64,000 nucleotides of DNA from Neobacillus thermocopriae (GTDB taxonomy: Bacteria; Bacillota; Bacilli; Bacillales; Cytobacillaceae), in the NCBI RefSeq assembly GCF_010975035.1, contig NZ_JAAIUV010000001.1:1-64000 (forward strand), written 5' to 3'. This document shows, in pieces, positions 50,000 through 64,000 of the stretch (position 1 is its first letter; every line of letters starts with the position of its first letter). A program made the translations under genes and the position numbers. Below the pieces are notes generated by a model. That model had not been told where the DNA came from and made no database searches. It was given only the letters and a program-made list of their open reading frames with translations.

Positions 50000-52342
50000 T
50001 TATCGACGTTTTTTTCGTTTAGTGCTTTTAGATTTTGGAACGTTCTCGTAAAATTTGCGTTTCTTTTTGGATTTACTACCATTGCCCGATTTGTGTTGGC
50101 CTTCTTGGTTACGAGCGCCCTGCTTATTTCGGCGCGGCTTGCTTGTATCACTACCTGTTTTAATGACCTTCGGCACATCTGGTCTATTCCTGCGGCGGCT
50201 TCCTTTCATACCAACGATTTCAAAATCAATGGAGCGTTCGTCTTTGTTGACATTTACCACACGAACAGTAATTTCATCTCCAATTCGGAATACATTTCCC
50301 GTCCGCTCACCAATCATCGCATAATGACGCTCATCAAATCGGTAATAATCATCTGTCATATAGCTAACATGCACGAGACCTTCAATTGTATTCGGAAGTT
50401 CGACAAACATCCCAAAATTGGTCACAGAGCTGATAATACCATCGTAAACTTCACCAATCTTATCGGCCATAAATTCCGCTTTTTTCAATTCATCTGTTTC
50501 CCGTTCGGCTTCCACGGCACGGCGTTCCATTTTAGATGAATGTTCCGCAATGGCTGGAAGCTGAGCGTTCCATTTCGCTCGTGTTTCTTCATCTAGCTTA
50601 CCTTCAATAATATAGGTGCGAATTAACCGATGAACGATCGTATCCGGATAGCGGCGAATCGGTGAGGTAAAGTGGGTATAAAACTGGGTTGATAACCCAA
50701 AATGTCCCAAACTTTCCGGATCATATTTTGCCTGCTGCATGGAACGCAGCATTACCGTTGATACAACCATCTCCTCTGGTTTACCTTGCACCTCTTCAAT
50801 AATTTCCTGAAGTGCCCGTGGATGTACGTTATTGGCCGTTCCTTTTACAATGTAGCCAAAGTTGGTGATAAACTCAAAAAACTTCCTCAGTTTGTCTTCT
50901 TTCGGATCTTCGTGTATACGATAAATGAAAGGCACATCCATCCAATGGAAATGCTCTGCGACTGTTTCGTTCGCCACTAGCATGAATTCCTCAATCAGCC
51001 GTTCCGCTACAGAACGTTCGCGCAGGATGACGTCGGTCGGTTTTCCTTCTTCATCCACTAAGACCTTTGATTCTTTAAAATCGAAATCAATCGCACCACG
51101 CTTCATACGTTTTTGGCGGAGAATGGATGCCAGTTCCTCCATTAATTCAAACATAGGGACAAGCGACTCATATCTTGCACGGGTCTCTTCATCTTTATCG
51201 ACAAGGATTCGGTTTACATCATGATACGTCATCCGTTCGGTTGTTTTAATCACACTTTGAAAAATTTCGTGTGATACTACTTGGCCGTCTGGATTAATTT
51301 CCATTTCACAGGATAACACCAATCGGTCCACCTTTGGATTTAACGAACAGATCCCATTGGATAACCGATGAGGGATCATCGGAATCACCCGGTCTACCAA
51401 ATAAACACTTGTCGCCCGCTCTGCCGCCTCCCTATCAATCGGAGTTCCTTCTTTTACATAATAGCTAACATCCGCAATATGTACGCCCAGTTTGTAGTTG
51501 CCGTTATCCAACTTTGAAACCGTAACCGCATCGTCCAAATCCTTGGCATCGGCACCGTCAATCGTTACTATGATCTCATTTCGGAGATCGCGGCGGTTGG
51601 CCAATTCACTTTCATCAATGGTATCAGGCACCTGGTTCGCCTGCTCTAGTACATCATCTGGAAACGAAAGCGGCAAACCGTGTTTATGTATGACGGAAAG
51701 GATGTCGACACCTGGGTCATTTTTGTGCCCAAGAATCGAAATGACTTCCCCCTCGGCACTTTTTCTTCCCTCTGGATAAGAGGTAAGCTTGACAACGACT
51801 TTATGACCTTCAACGGCTCCTTTAGAAGCATTTTTCGGAATAAAAATATCGCTTGAAAATTTTTTATCATCAGGTATGACAAAGCCAAAATTTTTGCTTT
51901 CCACATACGTCCCAACAATTTGTTGGATGCCGCGCTCAATAATTCGGATGATGCTTCCTTCGCGGCGCTGGCCAGTACTTTCAGATGAAACACGGACTAA
52001 AACAGTATCCCCATGCATGGCATTATTTGTTTCTGTTGGGGGAATAAATATATCATCCATTCCTGGCTCATCTGGAACAACAAACGCAAATCCTTTCGCA
52101 TGTCCTGTTAATTTGCCACGAATTAAGTTCATTTTTTCAGGCAAACCATAGCGGTTAGCACGTGTCCGTACGACCAAACCCTTCTCTTCCATTTGTACAA
52201 GCGCTTTGACAAAATCTTTAAAATCAGCCGAATCCTGAATGCCAAAAGCTTCTTCTAATTCTTGAACGGTCAATGGTTTGTATGCCTCGTCCTTCATATA
52301 CTGCAAAAGGCGATCGACATGCTTTTGAATATTATTTTCCAA
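50000..52342 (-). CDS. rnr: Ribonuclease R
   Basis: A 3'-to-5' exoribonuclease that degrades structured RNA and, with tmRNA-SmpB, non-stop mRNA. Domains of the 780-residue protein: winged-helix N-terminus (1-65), cold-shock domains (about 70-220), RNB catalytic domain with [14 protein letters not shown] (about 262), S1 domain (about 620-705) and a long Lys/Arg-rich tail. The start is TTG with AAGGAGGG six bases upstream. Confidence 0.96.
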   Translation of the reverse strand: MENNIQKHVDRLLQYMKDEAYKPLTVQELEEAFGIQDSADFKDFVKALVQMEEKGLVVRTRANRYGLPEKMNLIRGKLTGHAKGFAFVVPDEPGMDDIFIPPTETNNAMHGDTVLVRVSSESTGQRREGSIIRIIERGIQQIVGTYVESKNFGFVIPDDKKFSSDIFIPKNASKGAVEGHKVVVKLTSYPEGRKSAEGEVISILGHKNDPGVDILSVIHKHGLPLSFPDDVLEQANQVPDTIDESELANRRDLRNEIIVTIDGADAKDLDDAVTVSKLDNGNYKLGVHIADVSYYVKEGTPIDREAAERATSVYLVDRVIPMIPHRLSNGICSLNPKVDRLVLSCEMEINPDGQVVSHEIFQSVIKTTERMTYHDVNRILVDKDEETRARYESLVPMFELMEELASILRQKRMKRGAIDFDFKESKVLVDEEGKPTDVILRERSVAERLIEEFMLVANETVAEHFHWMDVPFIYRIHEDPKEDKLRKFFEFITNFGYIVKGTANNVHPRALQEIIEEVQGKPEEMVVSTVMLRSMQQAKYDPESLGHFGLSTQFYTHFTSPIRRYPDTIVHRLIRTYIIEGKLDEETRAKWNAQLPAIAEHSSKMERRAVEAERETDELKKAEFMADKIGEVYDGIISSVTNFGMFVELPNTIEGLVHVSYMTDDYYRFDERHYAMIGERTGNVFRIGDEITVRVVNVNKDERSIDFEIVGMKGSRRRNRPDVPKVIKTGSDTSKPRRNKQGARNQEGQHKSGNGSKSKKKRKFYENVPKSKSTKRKKRR

Positions 52343-52365
52343 GTTAATCCCTCCTTTTCAGGATT

Positions 52366-53112
52366 TTATTCACGCCAATCCAGCTTTTCTAAAAAGGCAT
52401 ATATATCCTCGTGTAGCTGCTCCTTTTCTTTATCCAGTGTGATGACATGACCGGATTGTTCATACCATTTGATTTCCTTCATCGTAGATTCAATATTTTC
52501 ATAAATAATATTGGCGCTTTCCGTGTTAATCATGTGATCGTGACGAGCTTGTACGACGAAGGTTGGTGCATAAATCATATCGACATTATCACGAACCTCC
52601 GCAATTAAATCTTGGAGCGCTTTTAACGTATTCATTGGCGTTTTTTTAAACTCGTTCATTTCCTTTTCGATTTGTTCGTCCGATTTTCCTTCCCGCTTTT
52701 TAAATTCCCGGGCATATTGAAGCACACCTTGGTACATGACTTCTTCACTTTTAATATGCATTGGCGCACACATGGTTACAATTCCCTTTATAGGAACAGT
52801 GTAACCCAATTTCAAAGAAAATACGCCACCTAGAGAAAGACCAGCCACTGCAATTTCTTCATGGCCCTTATTTTTTAAAAATTGGTATCCTTCCATGACA
52901 TCTTGCCACCAGTCTTCAGGGCCGGTATGAACAAGCTCCTCTGGCGGTACACCATGCCCCTTATAATGTGGCGCATGGCAAGTGTAGCCTTTTTTTTCAA
53001 GAAAACGGCCTAGCATCCGAACGTCTGAGGAATTTCCAGTAAAACCGTGCAGTAATAACACCGCACGACTTCCTCCTTCAAAAGTAAATGGTTTTGGCAT
53101 TGCTATCTTCAT
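52366..53112 (-). CDS. est: Carboxylesterase (Est30/YvaK type)
   Basis: A 248-residue alpha/beta-hydrolase with oxyanion segment [12 protein letters not shown], nucleophile serine in VAGLSLGGV (about residue 95), aspartate in ARHDHMI and histidine in SGHVITLD. It closely resembles thermostable Est30 and B. subtilis YvaK, which hydrolyse short acyl esters. It lies between secG and rnr, as in B. subtilis. Confidence 0.93.
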   Translation of the reverse strand: MKIAMPKPFTFEGGSRAVLLLHGFTGNSSDVRMLGRFLEKKGYTCHAPHYKGHGVPPEELVHTGPEDWWQDVMEGYQFLKNKGHEEIAVAGLSLGGVFSLKLGYTVPIKGIVTMCAPMHIKSEEVMYQGVLQYAREFKKREGKSDEQIEKEMNEFKKTPMNTLKALQDLIAEVRDNVDMIYAPTFVVQARHDHMINTESANIIYENIESTMKEIKWYEQSGHVITLDKEKEQLHEDIYAFLEKLDWRE

Positions 53113-53204
53113 AATAAAACTCCTTTAATCCAAAAATCTCACTATTCCTTAGTTTAAGCAAACCAGATATGAACATTCCATTAAAACGCCTTATTATGAG
53201 GCAA

Positions 53205-53236
53205 AATAAAAAACCTAGCGTTATTGGCCAGGTTTT
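53205..53236 (-). terminator. Terminator of secG
   Basis: AAAACCT-AGC pairs with GCC-AGGTTTT, 12 bases after secG, with a T-rich tail on the minus strand. Confidence 0.7.
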
Positions 53237-53248
53237 GACTCTTTATGA

Positions 53249-53482
53249 TTAAATTTCGAAATACGTAACCGCAAGTGTAAGCAAGAAGAACAATACCGCT
53301 AACACGATCGTAATACGATGCAATATTAGATCGATTCCCCGCGCTTTTTGCTTACCAAAAAGGGTTTCTGCCCCGCCGGAAATGGCACCGGATAAACCAG
53401 CGCTTTTACCTGATTGAAGTAAGACTATAATGATTAATGCAACACTTATAATGACTAATAAGGTAATTAATAATGTATGCAT
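53249..53482 (-). CDS. secG: Preprotein translocase subunit SecG
   Basis: A 77-residue component of SecYEG with two membrane helices (about 2-22 and 54-76) separated by the conserved [21 protein letters not shown], shown as [22 protein letters not shown] is well placed for the ATG at 53482; an upstream start at 53515 would add residues before the ribosome-binding site. Confidence 0.95.
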   Translation of the reverse strand: MHTLLITLLVIISVALIIIVLLQSGKSAGLSGAISGGAETLFGKQKARGIDLILHRITIVLAVLFFLLTLAVTYFEI

Positions 53483-53582
53483 GAAAGGCCACCTCCTAGA
53501 ACGTACAATAAACATTATTTTAAATTTACCATATTCTAACCGGTTTCACAATACACGAGTATTGGTAGACAGTTTTTTGTTC

Positions 53583-53924
53583 TCACATACTACGGTTCTT
53601 TATTTCCTTATCCTTTTTATTGAATCGCCATTGGATCATTAACATCCACCAAAAAAAGATATACAGGATCATCAATAAACATATCCAAGACCATAATTCC
53701 CCACGAAGTAAGGACGTCAACCAATATTCCCACTCATTTTGGTCTAATCGATTCATACTATTTAATGCAACCATCACTATAAATATAGGTATTAATAAAA
53801 TTGTCATGACCGAATATCTTCGTTTAATTAGATTTTCAACACTGGCAACTATCGCGGCTATAAACGTTATAAAGAAAAATCCATAATATATAACCCAAAT
53901 CCATGTATCTAATGTTGGACCCAT
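53583..53924 (-). CDS. Orphan membrane protein (113 aa)
   Basis: A 113-residue protein with three membrane helices (about 8-29, 38-56 and 75-98) and a basic C-terminal tail. No domain is recognised. Its start lies two bases after the stop of the next gene upstream, so the two are co-transcribed and coupled. It is part of an AT-rich block that separates secG from eno. Confidence 0.65.
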   Translation of the reverse strand: MGPTLDTWIWVIYYGFFFITFIAAIVASVENLIKRRYSVMTILLIPIFIVMVALNSMNRLDQNEWEYWLTSLLRGELWSWICLLMILYIFFWWMLMIQWRFNKKDKEIKNRSM

Positions 53925-53925
53925 A

Positions 53926-55023
53926 CTAATTATCCCCTTTTTTTAAAATAAAAAAGTCTTGAAGCTTGTGTTCCTTTTCAGGTGTTTTGAGTTGTCCAAT
54001 TTTTTTAAATTTTTCAATATTAAATACCCCAATTATTCCATGTCCCGTCTTATTATAACTCGTAGTTACCTGCGACATAACATACAAATAAGTTCCATTA
54101 AATTTAGCCCTCATATAAGGAAAATTAAAAGTTTTATATTTAAGTACCTTAAAATTTTCGTCCAATATAACAAGTCCTGTATATCCTTTATCATAATAAC
54201 TAACAAAAAGCTTATTATGATAGGTATGTAGCTGGTCAAATGATAATAATTTATTATTTATATCAATATAATCAACATTAAAGGACTCTTTCTCAATTAT
54301 AGTTAGCCTTTTTTCAGTTGAAATAACTAAATTATTATTAAAAATCAGCATGTCACTAGCGTGATTTTGTTTAATAGGAATTTCTTTAATAACCTGCTTT
54401 GAACTTTTACTTATAACATAAACCACTGATCTTTCTTCCTCAATAATGTCACCAAATAAATAAATATATTGCTCATCATGGGTTGCATTAATTATTAATG
54501 GTTTAAATATTAATTTAAACTGTTCCCCCCTAATATTAATTAAAATAGAGTTTTCTGTGGTACTAGTATTCAATGATAATATCTCTATGTCTTTCTCCTT
54601 TACAATAAAGTTTAAAGGTTGCCCAATTTCGACCTTATTTTGCTTATACCCATCCTGTTCAATTTCAAATAGAGAATTGCCAAGATTTGACCATAAAATA
54701 ATATTTTTATTATTACTATTTTCATCAATGTAAAATAATCCATTTTCTTCAATTAAAACTTCATGTTCAATTTGTTTTTCTTTGGTTTTTAATAGATATG
54801 ATTTTTTATTAAAAGGATGGGAGTAAAGAAGAAGTAAATCATTGGGAACAATTCCATTACTGGTTTGGTCAAAAAACTTCTCTTCTATATTCATACTCTG
54901 ATATACCGGCTCATCTGTTTGATTATTAAAGTATCCCACTTTTTTGACAATAAAGTATGAAAAAAAAAATAATACAATAAAAATGCTAATATATATATAT
55001 AATTTCTTAAATCGTAAATTCAT
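53926..55023 (-). CDS. Orphan membrane-anchored protein with beta-propeller-like repeats
   Basis: A 365-residue protein with one N-terminal membrane anchor (about 9-27) and a large extracytoplasmic domain. Strand-rich repeats such as EQYIYLFGDI, SDMLIFNNNLVIST and AKFNGTYLYVMS suggest a beta-propeller, but no signature is strong. Codons are markedly A/T-rich compared with the flanking housekeeping genes, which hints at acquisition. Function is unknown. Confidence 0.65.
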   Translation of the reverse strand: MNLRFKKLYIYISIFIVLFFFSYFIVKKVGYFNNQTDEPVYQSMNIEEKFFDQTSNGIVPNDLLLLYSHPFNKKSYLLKTKEKQIEHEVLIEENGLFYIDENSNNKNIILWSNLGNSLFEIEQDGYKQNKVEIGQPLNFIVKEKDIEILSLNTSTTENSILINIRGEQFKLIFKPLIINATHDEQYIYLFGDIIEEERSVVYVISKSSKQVIKEIPIKQNHASDMLIFNNNLVISTEKRLTIIEKESFNVDYIDINNKLLSFDQLHTYHNKLFVSYYDKGYTGLVILDENFKVLKYKTFNFPYMRAKFNGTYLYVMSQVTTSYNKTGHGIIGVFNIEKFKKIGQLKTPEKEHKLQDFFILKKGDN

Positions 55024-55044
55024 GTAATCACTCCCATTGAAAAT

Positions 55045-55080
55045 AATAAGAGCATAAAATTAAACTATTATGCTCTTATT
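55045..55080 (-). terminator. Terminator of the YiiX-like gene
   Basis: AATAAGAGCATAA and TTATGCTCTTATT form a perfect 13-base inverted repeat 20 bases after the gene. Confidence 0.75.
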
Positions 55081-55100
55081 ATAAGAAAATACAAATAAAT

Positions 55101-55823
55101 TTATCGAGAAGCAAATGTAATTGTCTGTGAATCCTGGTCAATATCACCTGGTGTCACAAGAACACCACCATCATCGTCAAGATCAAATCCAGCTTGATAC
55201 CATGCTTTCCAAACTAATAAAGAACAATACCAGTAAGAATCTTGATACTTCCCATATGCAACACTATAAGGATCGCCATGCTGTAATCTCGCATAATACT
55301 CTGCATAGTCATAATCTGCGCCATCGGCACCTGATACCCATAATCCTTTCCAAGTGGTAAAACGAGACTTCCAATTGTTAGTATAATATCTAACACCAGC
55401 ATTTGGCCAAGCTTCAATTACATAGGAATTATCCCATCTAACTATGGCAGCGTGGCCATGATTCCATCCAGAAGTTTTATTATCATAAGTAATTAGAATA
55501 TCTCCGTTGGTTCCAAGAGCATTACTAGAAGAAAGTGTCGAATATTCACCTTGTACTGTATCACTGGAGTTCATAACCTGCTCATATTTTTCAGGAGCAT
55601 GTTTCTTCATCCATTTAAGCTCTTTCTCAACTTTTTTTAGATTTACCTTCTCAGTTTTGGTTTTTTCTCTCAAGGCTTCAGTTTCTGGAATTTTTTGTTC
55701 AAGTTCAATCTTGATCTCTTCCTGCTCACTGCTTCCATTAGTTGAAGCCTCTACTACACCTCCTACTCCTCCTAATAACATTAATGTACAACTCGTTGAT
55801 GCTAAAAACCTTTTTAACCGCAT
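55101..55823 (-). CDS. Secreted YiiX/YebB-like NlpC/P60-type cysteine peptidase
   Basis: A 240-residue secreted protein. A signal peptide (about 1-27, ending near VEAST) is followed by a charged coiled-coil-like segment and a permuted NlpC/P60 domain. Catalytic candidates are histidine in GHAAIV, glutamate in VIEAWPNAG and cysteine in WYCSLLVWKAW. AGGGGGG favours the ATG at 55823. It may cleave peptidoglycan peptides or amides; the substrate is unproven. It lies next to the two orphan genes but behind its own terminator. Confidence 0.75.
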   Translation of the reverse strand: MRLKRFLASTSCTLMLLGGVGGVVEASTNGSSEQEEIKIELEQKIPETEALREKTKTEKVNLKKVEKELKWMKKHAPEKYEQVMNSSDTVQGEYSTLSSSNALGTNGDILITYDNKTSGWNHGHAAIVRWDNSYVIEAWPNAGVRYYTNNWKSRFTTWKGLWVSGADGADYDYAEYYARLQHGDPYSVAYGKYQDSYWYCSLLVWKAWYQAGFDLDDDGGVLVTPGDIDQDSQTITFASR

Positions 55824-56000
55824 TTTCATCCCCCCTAATTTTGGATACACATAAAAAATTCTATAAGTTTATTTAGTCCCCTTTATTGTCTAAGTTGGGA
55901 AAATTTTTAAACCCTGGAAAATTAGATAACCTCATCAATCATTTACACCAACTTTCCCCAAACAAGTGGGGAAATAAAAAAATTGCCTTAACAAAATTGA

Positions 56001-56035
56001 AAAAGGCACCCAATCCCTAGGGATGGATGCCTTTT
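56001..56035 (-). terminator. Terminator of eno and the glycolytic operon
   Basis: AAAAGGCA and TGCCTTTT form the outer stem, with an inner TCCCTAGGGA, 15 bases after eno. Confidence 0.75.
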
Positions 56036-56050
56036 ATTATATTCATTCCA

Positions 56051-57400
<1,350 letters not shown>

Positions 57401-57491
57401 TCATCACTCGATTTGAAAGATTACTTTAAGCAACCGATTTTTCCGTTTTTCTCACTTGATTATCGAATTCCGCTACAAAGCAGATCAATCA

Positions 57492-59880
<2,389 letters not shown>

Positions 59881-59885
59881 TCTTA

Positions 59886-61070
59886 TTATTTATCGTTTAA
59901 TGCCACAACACCTGGCAGAGCTTTTCCTTCCATAAATTCAAGAGAAGCGCCACCACCAGTAGAAATGTGGTTCATTTTTTCTCCTAAACCAAATTTTTCA
60001 ACCGCTGCTGCAGAATCGCCACCGCCAATAACAGAGTAAGTGTCCTCCGCCTCAGCCAGTGCCTCGGCAACCGCTTTTGTTCCGCCGGCAAACTTATCGA
60101 TTTCGAATACGCCCATTGGGCCATTCCAAATGACAAGTTTTGATTTTTGGATCACATCACGATAAATTTCTCGTGTTTTTGGTCCAATATCTAGTGCTTC
60201 CCAATCAGCAGGGATTTCTTCAATAGAAACTGCCTTTGTATTAGCATTTTCAGAGAAATCATCTGCTACAATGACATCAACCGGCATGTAGAAATTAACA
60301 CCTTTTTGCTTCGCTTTTTCCATAAAGGAATTTGCTAAATCAATTTTGTCTTCTTCAAGTAAGGATTTGCCAATTTCATGCCCTTTTGCTTTTACAAATG
60401 TATAAGCGAGGCCCCCTCCGATAATCAAGTTATCGACTAATTCGAGAAGATTTTCAATAACACCGATCTTGTCCTTTACTTTGGCTCCACCAATGATGGC
60501 CGTAAATGGACGCTCTGGATTGGAAAGTGCCTTTCCAAGTACTTCAAGCTCTTTTTCCATTAAAAAGCCGGAAACAGCCGGTAGGTGATGAGCAATACCT
60601 TCGGTGGACGCATGTGCACGGTGTGCGGCGCCAAAAGCGTCATTCACATAAATATCCGCTAGCTCTGCAAATGCCTTCGCAAGCTCCGGATCATTTTTCT
60701 CTTCTCCAGGATAGAAGCGGACATTTTCAAGGAGTAGAACATCTCCATTATTCATTGTTTCAATGACCGCTTTGACAGATTCACCATAAGCTTCCTCTGT
60801 CTTCTTTACTTCTTTTCCAAGCAGTTCAGAAAGCCTTAAAGCAACAGGGGTAAGACGCATTTCCTCTACTACTTTCCCCTTTGGACGTCCTAAGTGACTT
60901 GCTAAAATGACTTTTGCCCCTTGGTCCATTAAATACTGAATTGTTGGTAACGCTGCACGAATCCGAGTGTCGTCCGTAATTTTTCCGTCTTGCATTGGTA
61001 CGTTAAAATCCACCCGGCAAAAAACGCGTTTCCCCTTCACATCGACATCTCTTACAGACTTTTTGTTCAT
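59886..61070 (-). CDS. pgk: Phosphoglycerate kinase
   Basis: Generates ATP from 1,3-bisphosphoglycerate. The 394 residues show the N-terminal RVDFNVP signature (about residue 20), the HLGRPKG motif and the nucleotide-binding [23 protein letters not shown] is well placed before the ATG. It follows gapA after a 184-base gap that contains a terminator, so it may also have its own promoter, as in B. subtilis. Confidence 0.98.
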   Translation of the reverse strand: MNKKSVRDVDVKGKRVFCRVDFNVPMQDGKITDDTRIRAALPTIQYLMDQGAKVILASHLGRPKGKVVEEMRLTPVALRLSELLGKEVKKTEEAYGESVKAVIETMNNGDVLLLENVRFYPGEEKNDPELAKAFAELADIYVNDAFGAAHRAHASTEGIAHHLPAVSGFLMEKELEVLGKALSNPERPFTAIIGGAKVKDKIGVIENLLELVDNLIIGGGLAYTFVKAKGHEIGKSLLEEDKIDLANSFMEKAKQKGVNFYMPVDVIVADDFSENANTKAVSIEEIPADWEALDIGPKTREIYRDVIQKSKLVIWNGPMGVFEIDKFAGGTKAVAEALAEAEDTYSVIGGGDSAAAVEKFGLGEKMNHISTGGGASLEFMEGKALPGVVALNDK

Positions 61071-61148
61071 CGAAAAAGGACCTCCTTATGTACTGGCTAT
61101 TTTAAAGAATCACCATGGGAACTGTATGCTTAAAAAAGCATAAACAGC

Positions 61149-61183
61149 AAAAAGGAGAGGGGGCTGACAACTCCCCGCTCCCC
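61149..61183 (-). terminator. Intra-operon terminator between gapA and pgk
   Basis: GGGGAG-C-GGGG pairs with CCCCCTCTCC with a single bulged C (ten pairs) and is followed by TTTTTG on the minus strand. It should separate abundant cggR-gapA transcripts from the downstream genes. Confidence 0.75.
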
Positions 61184-61254
61184 ATCATACCATTACTCAT
61201 TATAAACAAATTGTGGGTAAGACACCAATACTTACATGAAAATTTCAGAAAGAA

Positions 61255-62274
<1,020 letters not shown>

Positions 62275-62303
62275 TTAAATTGGATAGGGATTAATATATT
62301 TTA

Positions 62304-62320
62304 AAAGGGGGATTCCCTTT
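62304..62320 (-). other. Small hairpin in the cggR-gapA spacer
   Basis: AAAGGG and CCCTTT flank a short loop. In B. subtilis this spacer is cut by an endonuclease, and a 5' hairpin stabilises gapA mRNA. This hairpin is a plausible counterpart, by position only. Confidence 0.35.
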
Positions 62321-62343
62321 CAATGAAACAAGTGGACTAACAC

Positions 62344-63357
62344 TTACAGAAGCCTAGCTGCGCCTTCATCCGTAATTAAAATCGTTTGTGATGGGGCTTG
62401 CTTCATATAGGCTTTGATCGCCTTCGCCTTAGTGGATCCTCCAGCAACCGCAATCACATTTGGAATATGTGCCAAGTCTTCAAGCTGAAGTCCAATCGTG
62501 GAGACCTTGTGAACAATCTCCCCTTCTTCATTAAAATAATAGCCAAAGGCTTCACCAACAGCCCGGCCCTCTTTTAACTTCGCTAAAATGTCGGGTGTTG
62601 TTCTTCTTCGTTCGGCCATCTTAATGGCATCCCCAATACCATGTAGCACCATGTTGGCTGAACGAATGAGCTGTAAATTCTCATGAATATCAGGAACTTT
62701 AATCAAGGAATGATAGATTTCCTTACTTACCTGATCAGGGACATAAAAAACACGATTTTTCGTTTGGGTGTTTTTGGCCATGTTTGCACAAATCGTATTG
62801 GCTTGATTTTGCACATCTTCACCAAACCCACCGCGCGCCGGGACAAACAAGAGTTCATTTTCTTCTGATACCGGTGACAGACATTCTGCCACAGCAGCCA
62901 TCGTTGACCCGCCTGTAACTGCGATGATATCTTTCCCTGTAAACAATTTTTTCATTCGCATAGCACAGGCTTTGCCAAGTTCCCTTTTTACCATCTGCTG
63001 CTCATCGCTGTCTCCTGGGACGATAATTACCTTTTTAATTCCCAACCGGTGCTTTAATTCCAGCTCAAGAACATCGATTCCCTTCCATTCACGCATTAAC
63101 CCTTCCAGATCCTCTAGTAAATTTTTTCCTTCGGGTGTTAAACTCATGCCGACACTATTTGTATAAATAAGATTCTGCTCTTTGAGGAATTCTACTTCAC
63201 TACGAAGAACTCTTTCCGTCAATCCTAGACTCACGGATAAACTCCTTCTTCCTACAGGTTGCATAAATCCTATGTACTTCAGTATCATGTATCTTTTTTG
63301 CAAAACTTGAAGGAAATCAGGTAATAATCTTTTGGCAATATCGATGAATGACTGCAT
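62344..63357 (-). CDS. cggR: Central glycolytic genes regulator CggR
   Basis: A SorC/DeoR-type repressor of 337 residues. It has an N-terminal winged helix (about 20-80; PVGRRSLSVSLGLTERVLRSE, shown as GRRSLSVSLGLTER) and a sugar-phosphate-binding domain (FTGKDIIAVTGGSTMAAVA, shown as VTGGSTMAAVAE). Fructose 1,6-bisphosphate relieves repression. It is the first gene of the operon and should repress itself through the operator upstream. Confidence 0.95.
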   Translation of the reverse strand: MQSFIDIAKRLLPDFLQVLQKRYMILKYIGFMQPVGRRSLSVSLGLTERVLRSEVEFLKEQNLIYTNSVGMSLTPEGKNLLEDLEGLMREWKGIDVLELELKHRLGIKKVIIVPGDSDEQQMVKRELGKACAMRMKKLFTGKDIIAVTGGSTMAAVAECLSPVSEENELLFVPARGGFGEDVQNQANTICANMAKNTQTKNRVFYVPDQVSKEIYHSLIKVPDIHENLQLIRSANMVLHGIGDAIKMAERRRTTPDILAKLKEGRAVGEAFGYYFNEEGEIVHKVSTIGLQLEDLAHIPNVIAVAGGSTKAKAIKAYMKQAPSQTILITDEGAARLL

Positions 63358-63385
63358 AAGTTTTTCTCCTTTATAATATGCTGAT

Positions 63386-63422
63386 GGTCAAAAAATGTCC
63401 ACCCTAGACATATTATGTCCCG
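63386..63422 (-). promoter_or_regulatory. CggR operator
   Basis: On the minus strand, CGGGACATAATATGTC is followed by the related GTGGACATTTTTTGACC, fitting the direct-repeat CggR operator. It lies downstream of the promoter, where a bound repressor acts as a roadblock. Confidence 0.75.
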
Positions 63423-63430
63423 CTAGTTCC

Positions 63431-63470
63431 AAAAAAAATCACCCTGACTACAGATATTATTGTAGCAGGG
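63431..63470 (-). terminator. Terminator of the glutaredoxin-like gene, overlapping the cggR promoter
   Basis: CCCTG-CTACA pairs with TGTAG-T-CAGGG (one bulge) and is followed by eight T residues on the minus strand. Confidence 0.75.
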
Positions 63471-63487
63471 CGAAAAATGGATTTCAA
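63459..63487 (-). promoter_or_regulatory. Candidate SigA promoter of the cggR-gapA operon
   Basis: TTGAAA and TACAAT are spaced by 17 bases on the minus strand. The -10 lies inside the left arm of the terminator hairpin, and the -35 overlaps the stop codon of the upstream gene. The start would be about 30 bases before the CggR operator. Confidence 0.6.
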
Positions 63488-63747
63488 CCAATATGTCCCA
63501 CCTTTTTTTCTTGTAAGCGTTCACCAATTTCAAACTTATTAACGAAACCGTATGCCACTTCTTCCCCTTCAATATGAACAACTGGAATCATCAAGCCATA
63601 CTTTTCTGTCAGTTCGTCACTACTTTCAATGTCAATTTCTTCTAGTTCAAAATCCCATTCTTCTTTCAGTTCTAAAAGTGCTGCTTTAGCCTTGTCGCAT
63701 AAAGGACAACGGCTTCTTGTATATAATGTAATCGTTGTTTGCGACAT
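63484..63747 (-). CDS. Glutaredoxin-like thioredoxin-fold protein
   Basis: An 87-residue thioredoxin-fold protein with a CPLC pair (RSRCPLCDKAK, about residue 13) and the cis-proline segment MIPVVHIEGEE. It resembles the glutaredoxin/DUF836 small redox proteins often found between sigL and cggR in Bacillaceae. AAGGAG is eight bases from the ATG at 63747 but only two from the one at 63753. The target is unknown. Confidence 0.8.
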   Translation of the reverse strand: MSQTTITLYTRSRCPLCDKAKAALLELKEEWDFELEEIDIESSDELTEKYGLMIPVVHIEGEEVAYGFVNKFEIGERLQEKKVGHIG

Positions 63748-63765
63748 GATCATGACTCCTTACTA

Positions 63766-64000
63766 TTAATTAAATCTCTTTCTTTTCGTTGAGGATGGGA
63801 TGCCTAACTGATCGCGGTATTTAGCAATGGTTCTCCTTGATACTACCATACCCTCCATCGCTTTTAATTGCTCAGCAATTTCTTGATCAGACAATGGTTT
63901 TTGTTTATTTTCCATTTCGATTAATTTTCTAATCGCATTTTTCACTTGAGTAGAGGAGGTGGTTTCATCTCCTGCCGTTGTTTGAATCGTGCTTGTGAAA
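63766..64000 (-). CDS. sigL: RNA polymerase sigma-54 factor SigL (RpoN), C-terminal part
   Basis: The last 77 residues of sigma-54 run off the window edge. They end with the diagnostic RpoN box region SRRTIAKYRDQLGIPSS and a basic tail (TKRKRFN). This part recognises the -24 element. The gene continues beyond the window, so its start is not visible. Position upstream of cggR agrees with other Bacillaceae. Confidence 0.93.
   Translation of the reverse strand, partial: FTSTIQTTAGDETTSSTQVKNAIRKLIEMENKQKPLSDQEIAEQLKAMEGMVVSRRTIAKYRDQLGIPSSTKRKRFN

Overview
The window is a chromosomal segment of a low-GC, endospore-forming Bacillaceae species close to Bacillus sensu lato. This is inferred from the sufCDSUB operon, the yus-type fatty-acid region, the cggR-gapA-pgk-tpiA-gpmI-eno operon, a gerA-type germinant receptor, a CotF-type coat protein, SigL and flotillin/NfeD. 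I cannot name the species. Most genes lie on the minus strand.

Layout. 1-740: 3' part of an IS1182-like transposase. 858-6109: SufCDSUB iron-sulfur cluster operon. 6494-10918: methionine supply, with MetNPQ and MetY each behind an S-box (SAM) riboswitch. 11110-13841: small genes, including the yusD/yusE/yusF group, gcvH and yusI. 14206-19717: fadN-fadA-fadE beta-oxidation operon with a FadR-like operator. 19896-25215: YuzL, then an iron-siderophore uptake locus (permeases, ATPase, FhuF-like reductase, DUF2573 protein, divergent binding protein) with three Fur boxes. 25336-31603: RodA-like polymerase, DUF4931 protein, UppP, YueD-like reductase, and YuaF-FloT behind a good SigW-type promoter. 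31862-38922: zinc-ribbon membrane protein, TcyABC cystine importer, amino-acid permease, NadE, acyl-CoA thioesterase and a DUF3231 protein. 39304-40237: tandem array of a ~245-bp repeat. 40283-48332: AI-2E-family transporter, polysaccharide deacetylase, small membrane proteins, CotF-like coat protein and a germinant-receptor operon in B-A-C order. 48471-53482: tmRNA (ssrA), smpB, rnr, esterase and secG. 53583-55823: AT-rich insert with two orphan membrane proteins and a secreted YiiX-like peptidase. 56001-63487: lower glycolysis under CggR. The window ends in glutaredoxin-like and sigL/rpoN genes.

The most striking feature is in ssrA. The T-loop of the tRNA-like domain is split by a 281-nt insertion with group I intron hallmarks: a P1 helix with a U.G wobble at the 5' splice site, several GNRA-capped stems, a P7 pairing and a terminal G. 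Removing it restores a normal T-arm and acceptor stem. Other points worth attention are an apparent ATT start codon in the germinant-receptor B subunit, mutually exclusive hairpins between pgk and tpiA, a terminator that shares bases with the cggR promoter, and the tandem 245-bp repeat with degenerate relatives elsewhere in the window.

Functionally the window joins housekeeping (Fe-S assembly, glycolysis, trans-translation, RNA decay, secretion) with sulfur and iron acquisition, fatty-acid degradation and sporulation/germination.
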